A stretch of 7,132 nt of DNA, from the NCBI GenBank assembly GCA_001940755.1, contig MEHH01000143.1, forward strand, positions 1 through 7,132. Reading direction: 5' to 3'. Each line of letters starts with the position of its first letter. Within the stretch, counting starts at the first letter, position 1. The DNA comes from Candidatus Heimdallarchaeota archaeon AB_125 (lineage in GTDB: Archaea; Asgardarchaeota; Heimdallarchaeia; Heimdallarchaeales; Heimdallarchaeaceae). The position numbers and the translations under genes are program-made. Shown here in pieces: positions 1 through 5,255 of the stretch. Under the pieces are notes generated by a model. The model did no database searches. It saw nothing but the letters and a program-made list of their open reading frames with translations, and was not told the origin of the DNA.

Positions 1-43
1 CTATTGTTGTTAACAATTGAGTTTCTAGAAAGAATATAGTTAA

Positions 44-748
44 CTAAGTTGCAAAAGGATCATATTCTTCTACTTTTTTCTTTAGTTCAACTATTTTCTT
101 TGATATTGCTTGAATATCCTCTTTCATTTTTAATTCTTTAAACATTTCCAAGGCATCTTCATAAGATCTTAGAGCAACTTGCATTCCTTCTGGAGTTTTC
201 TTTTTCATCTCATTCTCTGAAAGTGTAACATGAACATTTGCAATTCTTATCTTCAGTTCTTTTTTAGCTTTAGAATTATCAAGCTTCACTGTAACCTCTA
301 GAGCATCTCTTAAAAGTTGAACTTTCTTGTTTGCATCTTTCTCTTTTTCTGCAAGTACGTTATAGATATCAACACTTTCTTGATATCTTGTTTTCGCCTG
401 CTTTATGTCTTTTGCCAACATACAATCTCCTGATATCTCTAGAGCTCTTGCTTTTTCATCTAAATTCTTTAATTTTGATAGATAAGCTTCTATTATTTGA
501 ACACTAAAATTACACGCCATACTTCCAATATCTCTGAAAATAACTGCTCTGTTCATCGTATTCTTATTCTTTCTCCAACAATCAGCTGCTCTATAAGCAA
601 AGTAAATAGCTTCTTCTAGTTCTTCACTTTGAATAGCTAAAGTAATGAGATGTTCGAATGTTCTTGCAGCATCTTTGTATCTATTTGCTTTATAGTTAGC
701 ATTAGCTTCTTCAATAAGAATATTCATTTTTTTCTCTGAGTCTGACAT
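44..748 (-). CDS. TPR / alpha-solenoid protein, SNAP-like (hypothetical)
   Basis: The protein has 234 residues, is soluble, and shows no signal peptide or membrane segment. It is almost wholly amphipathic helix with TPR-like helix pairs: residues 9-40 (EEANANYKANRYKDAARTF), about 44-75, about 98-134 (the best TPR-like unit, with AKTRYQESVDIYNVLA) and about 188-225 (ALRSYEDALEMFKEL). The tail is lysine-rich, ending in YDPFAT. The overall pattern resembles alpha-SNAP and other TPR scaffolds, which bind partner proteins rather than catalyse reactions. Specific SNARE-adaptor function cannot be claimed. The ATG at 748-746 is the natural start, and the stop is TAG. It is divergent from the yjbQ-like gene and is the only leftward gene here. 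SNAP-like is a fold-level guess; a generic TPR protein is equally possible. Confidence 0.6.
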   Translation of the reverse strand: MSDSEKKMNILIEEANANYKANRYKDAARTFEHLITLAIQSEELEEAIYFAYRAADCWRKNKNTMNRAVIFRDIGSMACNFSVQIIEAYLSKLKNLDEKARALEISGDCMLAKDIKQAKTRYQESVDIYNVLAEKEKDANKKVQLLRDALEVTVKLDNSKAKKELKIRIANVHVTLSENEMKKKTPEGMQVALRSYEDALEMFKELKMKEDIQAISKKIVELKKKVEEYDPFAT

Positions 749-759
749 GTTTCTCTAAA

Positions 760-819
760 ACTATTGTGGGAATCTAATTCTTATTTCTTTTGGAAGTTTT
801 CACTTTTTGCTACAATAGT
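760..819. promoter_or_regulatory. Divergent intergenic region with inverted ACAATAGT octamers
   Basis: The octamer ACAATAGT lies at 812-819 on the plus strand and at 760-767 on the minus strand. They form an inverted pair with centres 52 bp apart between two divergent genes. The same octamer recurs at 1576-1583, upstream of the 754-residue gene. This placement suggests a regulator site or a shared promoter element. Which of these it is cannot be told from the sequence. Confidence 0.35.
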
Positions 820-832
820 CTAATTACCGATT

Positions 833-850
833 GATTTTTTAATAAAAATC
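833..850 (+). promoter_or_regulatory. Probable TATA box and perfect inverted repeat upstream of yjbQ-like gene
   Basis: GATTTTT at 833-839 and AAAAATC at 844-850 form a perfect 7-bp inverted repeat around TAAT. The core TTTTTAATAA is a plausible archaeal TATA box. Its centre lies about 45 bp before the ATG at 886, which would put the transcript start near 866 and leave a leader of about 20 nt. That is enough to hold the Shine-Dalgarno site at 875-879. The symmetry could also serve an operator. Confidence 0.4.
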
Positions 851-874
851 ACATAAATAAGTCATAGACTAATA

Positions 875-879
875 AGGTG
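875..879 (+). promoter_or_regulatory. Shine-Dalgarno site that decides the yjbQ-like start
   Basis: AGGTG at 875-879 is complementary to the 3' end of 16S rRNA and sits 6 nt before the ATG at 886. It overlaps the GTG at 877 that would otherwise be an upstream start. ATG 886 is therefore preferred over GTG 877. Confidence 0.55.
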
Positions 880-885
880 TTCAGA

Positions 886-1299
886 ATGCAAGTACTCAAT
901 GAAGTAATTCTTTTCAATACAGACGGTGAAATTGATATTGTTGACCTAACTAGAGATTTTAGATCATTTGTAGCAAAATCATCAGTAAAAAATGGAGTTC
1001 TAACTGCAAATACAATTGGTTCTACAGGGGCTTTGACAACAATAGAATATGAGAGTGGAGTCTTAGATGATTTCAGACAGATTCTACAGAAATTGGTTCC
1101 AAAAGGAGCGGGGTATAAACACGATTATATAGATTCAAATGCTCATTCCCATCTCCGAGCTTCATTAATTGGTCCAAGTATCTCGATTTCAATTCAAGAT
1201 GGAAAACTACAACTTGGCACATGGCAACAACCAGTGTTTGTATGTCTTGATGTTAAACCTCGATCTCGAAGAGTTGCAGTAACAATAGTTGGAGAGTAA
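886..1299 (+). CDS. YjbQ / UPF0047 family protein
   Basis: The 137-residue protein matches the usual length and the whole pattern of the UPF0047/YjbQ family. Landmarks are GSTGALTTIEYESG (about residues 45-58), H79-D80, the histidine pair in NAHSHLRASLIGPS (H87, H89), GTWQQ (about 111-115) and the family ending PRSRRVAVTIVGE. Members form trimers of small beta-rich subunits. Some weakly replace thiamine-phosphate synthase ThiE in E. coli, which gave rise to the name secondary thiamine-phosphate synthase, but the physiological reaction is unsettled. Where bacterial members have an HTSA-type motif, this one has GSTGA, as I recall for archaeal members. No thiamine gene is nearby, so context does not support a thiamine role. 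It starts at ATG 886 behind AGGTG; GTG 877 would add three residues. The downstream zinc-protein gene overlaps its last 11 nt. Confidence 0.9.
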   Translation: MQVLNEVILFNTDGEIDIVDLTRDFRSFVAKSSVKNGVLTANTIGSTGALTTIEYESGVLDDFRQILQKLVPKGAGYKHDYIDSNAHSHLRASLIGPSISISIQDGKLQLGTWQQPVFVCLDVKPRSRRVAVTIVGE

Positions 1300-1561
1300 T
1301 AATATTAGAACTGAATATTATGTCATACGATGTAGAAATGTGTCTTGTGGAAAATTTAGTTATTGTAAAGCAATTCAAAAGACTAAAATGTGTCCATATT
1401 GTGAGCGTAGAATCAATCTTAGTAAAGTTGAAAAAATTGCTGCTGAAACTAATGCTCAAGCTAGAAAACTTGTTCAGGAGTTTAATAAAAAACTTGGAGA
1501 ATTAAGAGAGCCAGGATGGTATAAAGAAAACAAAGAAAATGAGAATTCATCATCTAAATAG
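1289..1561 (+). CDS. Small zinc-binding protein, DUF1922-like
   Basis: This is a 90-residue protein with four or five cysteines near the N-terminus: C15, C20, C26, C35 and C38. The order CRNVSC, then CPYC, fits one zinc ribbon. A helical segment follows (about residues 45-72, KIAAETNAQARKLVQEFNKK), then a polar tail. The start YYVIRC..., the CPxC and the helix with ARKLVQEF resemble DUF1922 proteins of methanogens (MTH1184 type), which are small zinc-ribbon proteins without a known function. The only workable start is TTG 1289, inside the end of the yjbQ-like gene (11-nt overlap). The next in-frame GTG would lie past the first cysteine. The overlap implies co-transcription and perhaps translational coupling. 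The stop is TAG. The gene is probably real because the cysteine pattern is coherent, but the start is uncertain. Confidence 0.7.
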   Translation: MESNNIRTEYYVIRCRNVSCGKFSYCKAIQKTKMCPYCERRINLSKVEKIAAETNAQARKLVQEFNKKLGELREPGWYKENKENENSSSK

Positions 1562-1601
1562 ATATGGTATTTGTTACAATAGTGAATAGAGAGTTACAAA
1601 A

Positions 1602-1614
1602 CGTTTTTTTACTA
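1602..1614 (+). promoter_or_regulatory. Possible TATA-like promoter for the 754-residue gene; also T-run
   Basis: A T-run with the form CGTTTTTTTACTA is centred near 1608, about 26 bp before ATG 1634, and has purine-rich AAAAC upstream that could serve as BRE. This spacing would give a leaderless transcript. The same T-run could instead end the yjbQ-zinc protein transcript, because archaeal termination uses T-rich tracts. Both roles are possible. Confidence 0.35.
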
Positions 1615-1633
1615 TTTCCCTAAAAGATAAGTG

Positions 1634-3898
1634 ATGTTATTTTCGAAAGAGATAGTCAAACTACTAAGTGATTCACCCTTCAAACAATTTGTATTGATGG
1701 AATTAGAACGTGAAAGAATCTACCAGTCTTTTGTACAAATAGATGATTTGGAGGAAATTAGTCAAGTTTGGCTAGATTTTTCTCAATTTTGTGCAGACAC
1801 TCTTTCGAATGTTTCTTCATTATCTCATCTACTTTATAGTCGTTTCTTAGATGAATGGACAAGAGATAGAGTTCAGATAGATGCAGATGAGGAGAGAAAA
1901 GAAGTCATTACTAAAAAGCTAGAAGATTTACAAGAGTTTCAAATGGAATTAGCAATTTTGATGATTATTTATGCAGATATTGTAAATACAGGTATTTTTG
2001 GAACACAACCTTCTCCTGAATATTGCACATCATATATTGAAGGGTATAGAATATTAAATACAATTTCACAGACCTATTTTGACTCTTCTCATCCAAGAGC
2101 GTCAAATATTGAAGAAGTGATGCTAACTTTCCTTTTACTTAATCAAAAGCAGCAAATTATTCAGCTTTTGGAAGAATCACCAAATGGTTATAGTGAGGAG
2201 AAATTAATTGAAGAAAAAGGTGCATATGAGCTAATCATGGCAGAATTCGATGTTTCTTTCACTGCACAATTTCTAAAACGATTAGGAGAGGATTGGTGGT
2301 GGAATGATTCGATTGCGACTCATTTTGCATTTGAGAGAAGCTTAAGTCATCTTGAAACTGCACTAGATTTTTATAAGCAAATACCTGAAGATCCAGAATT
2401 AAAAGGAAAACAGATAGAGATTAGTCACATTTCTTTAAATCAAGCTCAGAGAAACAAAGAGCTGATAGATCATTATCTAAGATTGAGTTTTGAAGCTGCT
2501 AAAAGTGATAGTTTTATTGCAAGTGTGGAGTATTTGAATCTAGTTCTGGGTCTTGAGGAAGAAGCATTGAAAATCCTAGAAACCAATGTGGAAATGAACG
2601 AGAGAACCTTAGTATTGAAAGAAGGTATAAAGAGAGAAGAAACCATACATAGATTCTTTCATGGAATTGCAGAACTTGCTGCTAAAACTTCTTTGCTAAA
2701 TAATACAATAGTTGATGACAAGAAAGAAGACATTAACGGCATTATTGAAGAAATTGAGGAAATTGTAAATAGACCAGATTTGAAAGTAACCATAAATTAT
2801 GTAAGTAGTCTTCCTTTTGTGTATCTTAATTTTGTTCAAGAATTGAAAATTGCTCTACTTGAAAACATACCTCTTTCAGATGCAATGACAAAAGCAGAAC
2901 AAAATCTTGTTCGATTTATCGAAAGGCTGGAATATGCTATTAATGATATTTCTACTCAATTAATAGAAATCGAAAAAACAGATACAAAAATTAAACTTGA
3001 TGACATCCAACCCTTGTTAGAAAATATAGGAACAGTAAAAATCTCTGCATATTTCCTTCCAAAAACAGAGAAGAAAGTTTACATTGTAAAAGATATAGAA
3101 TGTTTGGAATTCATGGCTAACTCAATGTATTTAGAACAAAATCTTGCAGAAAAGGAATCAAATGAAGTCCTTGATATCATTTATCATGCAAAAGCTCATT
3201 ATTACTCCACAAAAGCACTAGAAATAGCTCAACTTAGCAGTGAGTCAAACATTGATAAGGAATGGGTAGAACATAGATATAGTCAAACTTTCATTCAAGG
3301 ACAAGATGTAGAATTACGATTATTTGAACTTACAAGACAGTATCTGTTTTTGAATACCGTTATTGATAAAATAGCTAAAGGCTATAGATTATCTCTTTCA
3401 ACTGAGGATTCTATAAAAGAAAATTATTATGCAATAATAAATCACAATTTCAATCATTTTGTATTATTTGATATAATTAACAAACGAATTGCAGAAAACT
3501 GCTTAGAACTATTAAATCACAAGGAAATGTTCGATTTGAAAGATTCGAATATTAATTGGAGTGCAATTGAAATTAAGAAAGTACTATCACTATGTTTAAC
3601 TGATTTTCTTGAAGCAACTAAAAAAGCAATCTTTGGTATTGGTGCAGACACAAACAAGGAAAACTATAAAGCTGCTTCACACTTCAATGATGGAGCAAAA
3701 GCAGCAAAAGATGCTAGTGATCATTTGCAATCTATTTCTCAATATGATTCAACTTTCGCTCAACTATCTAAATCTGCATACGAGTTTAGTATTTTGCTTA
3801 AAGAACTAGAAAGGAAAACTAGAGAAAATGAGAAATTACAGAAACTACCCATTGATGAATTATTCAATGTATTAAAGCAACTAACTTTTCTTTCCTAA
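1634..3898 (+). CDS. Large all-helical protein of unknown function
   Basis: I do not recognise a family for this 754-residue protein. It is almost entirely predicted helix, acidic and basic in alternation, without signal peptide, membrane span, nucleotide-binding loop or cysteine cluster. Helix-pair (TPR-like) character shows at about residues 235-310 (SLSHLETALDFYKQI, then FEAAKSDSFIASVEYLNLVLG), again at about 515-600 (IIYHAKAHYYSTKALEIAQL), and near the C-terminus (ASHFNDGAKAAKDASDHLQS). A WWW triplet lies at 221-223. The central stretch about 340-470 is rich in charged helices and may be coiled coil. It is probably a scaffold or solenoid. A distant relation to BRO1/ALIX-like or other eukaryote-like helical proteins was considered but no diagnostic motif was found. 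ATG 1634 is chosen; GTG 1631 immediately before it would add one residue. It is followed by a separate promoter, so it is likely monocistronic. Confidence 0.8.
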   Translation: MLFSKEIVKLLSDSPFKQFVLMELERERIYQSFVQIDDLEEISQVWLDFSQFCADTLSNVSSLSHLLYSRFLDEWTRDRVQIDADEERKEVITKKLEDLQEFQMELAILMIIYADIVNTGIFGTQPSPEYCTSYIEGYRILNTISQTYFDSSHPRASNIEEVMLTFLLLNQKQQIIQLLEESPNGYSEEKLIEEKGAYELIMAEFDVSFTAQFLKRLGEDWWWNDSIATHFAFERSLSHLETALDFYKQIPEDPELKGKQIEISHISLNQAQRNKELIDHYLRLSFEAAKSDSFIASVEYLNLVLGLEEEALKILETNVEMNERTLVLKEGIKREETIHRFFHGIAELAAKTSLLNNTIVDDKKEDINGIIEEIEEIVNRPDLKVTINYVSSLPFVYLNFVQELKIALLENIPLSDAMTKAEQNLVRFIERLEYAINDISTQLIEIEKTDTKIKLDDIQPLLENIGTVKISAYFLPKTEKKVYIVKDIECLEFMANSMYLEQNLAEKESNEVLDIIYHAKAHYYSTKALEIAQLSSESNIDKEWVEHRYSQTFIQGQDVELRLFELTRQYLFLNTVIDKIAKGYRLSLSTEDSIKENYYAIINHNFNHFVLFDIINKRIAENCLELLNHKEMFDLKDSNINWSAIEIKKVLSLCLTDFLEATKKAIFGIGADTNKENYKAASHFNDGAKAAKDASDHLQSISQYDSTFAQLSKSAYEFSILLKELERKTRENEKLQKLPIDELFNVLKQLTFLS

Positions 3899-3910
3899 AA
3901 TGCAGCGAAC

Positions 3911-3922
3911 CTTTTTTAAATT
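3911..3922 (+). promoter_or_regulatory. TATA box for the bpsA-like/oapC-like/rpb5-like/cofD series
   Basis: CTTTTTTAAATT at 3911-3922 is a good archaeal TATA box, preceded by GCGAAC as a possible BRE. Its centre lies about 26 bp before ATG 3943, the spacing expected when transcription begins at the start codon. No Shine-Dalgarno site precedes that ATG, which agrees with a leaderless mRNA. It is the best promoter in the window and probably drives the four following genes. Confidence 0.6.
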
Positions 3923-3942
3923 AGTAAAACAAGCCATTCTTA

Positions 3943-4797
3943 ATGAATTCAATTCCAGGAGAAGATGAGCTTTTCGAGAAAATAGATAATGCTTTTCTAG
4001 TATTACAAGAGCTACGTGGGATACCAAAAGACGAATTTGACCAATATTTCGTTTCACAAAGTTCTAGTATTGAAAGAGCTCTAATAATGAATCCTGATGA
4101 ATATAATGGGAAAAGAATAATGTTTCTCGGAGATATGGATCTTTCATCTTTACCAATAGGAGTTCTCGCTAAGCCAAGAGATTTAGCAGTTATTGATATA
4201 GACAAACGAATTCCTGAAATTGTTTTTAACATGAAAACAAAGCAAAAAATCAGAACAATACGTTATATTAATCATGATATTCGTGTGCGAATGATAATCA
4301 TTCTCAAAAATCAATTCGATTACATTTTCCTTGAACCTCCAATGACAGAAGAAGGACTGGAAGTTGGTTTAACAAGAGCTGTACATTGTGCTAACAAAGA
4401 ATCGTCATCGAGAATTTTATGATCTTTTGATATTGAAAGGGAAGAGAAAGAAATCTTAGAGAAGTTTATTGATAAAATGAATTTAGAGATAGAGGAAAAG
4501 AGATCTGATTTCAATAAATATGTCTATGAAACTCCTTTGAAGAAGAATGTATCTGATTTGTATATTATCAAAGTAAAACCAAATTCAAAGGAAACTATCC
4601 CTAATCATTACTTTGGTCCTCTTTATTTCAGAGAAAGTAATAATCAATTGCAGCCATATAAGTGCAAATGTGAGCAAACCTATAAAATAGGAGTAACTGG
4701 AGATTTCACTTCTATTGAAGAATTAGAAAAAGCAGGATGTTCAAAATGTAATTATAGTGGTCCTTTCTTATATGATTCAAGTATCAAAATTGAGTAA
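3943..4797 (+). CDS. BpsA-like (DUF43) aminopropyltransferase homologue, split by in-frame TGA
   Basis: Two open segments (3943-4422 and 4423-4797) share one frame and are separated only by TGA at 4420-4422. Read through, they give 284 codons that follow the catalytic domain of archaeal BpsA, which makes branched polyamines by adding aminopropyl groups to spermidine. Matching landmarks are EFDQYFVS (about 31-38), FLGDMDLSS (about 64-72) for the FVLGDDDLTS motif, VIDIDKR for VLDIDER, EPPMTEEGLE for DPPETVEA, and, after the TGA, DFNKYVYE for DFNEYVNW. The match crosses the TGA, so this is one gene and not two. Compared with typical BpsA (about 350 residues) it lacks the N-terminal winged-helix part and ends in a separate zinc-ribbon-like CKC...CSKC unit (C241, C243, C266, C269). 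GDDD has become GDMD, which may cost catalysis. The TGA may be a recent mutation, a sequencing error or recoding. It is followed 12 bp later by the zinc-ribbon gene. Confidence 0.7.
4420..4422 (+). other. In-frame TGA inside the BpsA-like gene
   Basis: This TGA is the sole interruption in an otherwise open 855-nt frame. The other seven complete or partial genes carry no internal TGA, and the six that end inside the window use TAA or TAG. Tryptophan is written TGG throughout, so a general code change is unlikely. No SECIS-like element was recognised, and only 12 nt follow the gene before the next start. Confidence 0.8.
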
Positions 4798-4809
4798 GAA
4801 ATTTGAATA

Positions 4810-5220
4810 ATGAAACTATGTGATTGCATGTCAAATCTATCTAACAAAATTACTATCTGTGCACTTTGTGAAGAAAAACTTGAGTTGAATAGCCAAATCC
4901 TTCTCAATGGCTGCCCATTTTGTGGTTCATTCAAATTCAAAACATACAAAGAAATGTCAACTGATCAAAAGAAAGAAGAAGAACTTGATCTTATTGTAGA
5001 GAAGGAAATTCATCAAACAGATATAAAAGATGGGCTAGAATCAATCAGACTTACAAGTGAAGGAGTTTTTGAAGTAGATATTGAAAAATTATTAACAGAA
5101 AATGGTGACACTAAACCTATAATTAGTAGGAATAAAGATGGTTCTTATTACATCAAATTTCAAACAGAAGAAGAAGAAAGCAAGCTTTATCAAAACCTCT
5201 CACTTGTCAAAAGATTTTAA
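4810..5220 (+). CDS. Zn-ribbon protein, OapC / DUF2072 (COG3364)-like
   Basis: This is a 136-residue protein. A zinc ribbon occupies residues about 17-40: CALC (C17, C20), then EKLELNSQILLNGCPFCGS (C35, C38). A second, incomplete CDC pair lies at C4 and C6. After an acidic helical linker (about 48-76), residues 79-118 read ESIRLTSEGVFEVDIEKLL, then a PIISRNKDGSYYIKF beta segment. This order (ribbon with GCPxCG, linker, ESIRI...G.YE.D...LL, then a G.Y.I strand) is the layout I recall for the archaeal OapC/DUF2072 proteins of unknown biochemical role. The ATG at 4810 is 12 nt after the BpsA-like stop. The Rpb5-like gene begins 35 nt downstream, which suggests work linked to transcription, though that is inference. 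The remainder of the N-terminus is unusual for the family. Confidence 0.6.
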   Translation: MKLCDCMSNLSNKITICALCEEKLELNSQILLNGCPFCGSFKFKTYKEMSTDQKKEEELDLIVEKEIHQTDIKDGLESIRLTSEGVFEVDIEKLLTENGDTKPIISRNKDGSYYIKFQTEEEESKLYQNLSLVKRF

Positions 5221-5243
5221 TTAAATTGATTATTAGGGATGCC

Positions 5244-5248
5244 GAGGT
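5244..5248 (+). promoter_or_regulatory. Shine-Dalgarno site that decides the Rpb5-like start
   Basis: GAGGT at 5244-5248 lies 7 nt before TTG 5256. The longer reading from TTG 5226 has no such site, and its first ten residues have no counterpart in Rpb5. The start is therefore put at 5256. Confidence 0.6.
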
Positions 5249-5255
5249 AACTTAC

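Noticed and set aside
1253..1459. Minus-strand reading frame across the yjbQ end and the zinc-protein gene
   Set aside because: Low-complexity F/S/T/L-rich antisense shadow of two convincing plus-strand genes.
1634..3898. BRO1/ALIX-type ESCRT protein
   Set aside because: Helix content and length are compatible, but none of the usual BRO1 signature segments could be recognised.
4420..4422. Genome-wide reassignment of TGA to Trp
   Set aside because: All Trp codons seen in the other genes are TGG, and no other gene has an internal TGA.
3921..4514. Minus-strand reading frames opposite the BpsA-like gene
   Set aside because: Antisense shadows; the plus strand carries recognisable family motifs.
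4477..4797. Separate small gene starting at ATG 4477
   Set aside because: The frame is continuous with the upstream BpsA-like segment, and the DFNKYV part of the BpsA catalytic domain lies here, so this is the second half of one gene.
5226..5255. Rpb5-like start at TTG 5226
   Set aside because: There is no ribosome site before it, whereas TTG 5256 has GAGGT at 7-nt spacing and fits the family N-terminus better.
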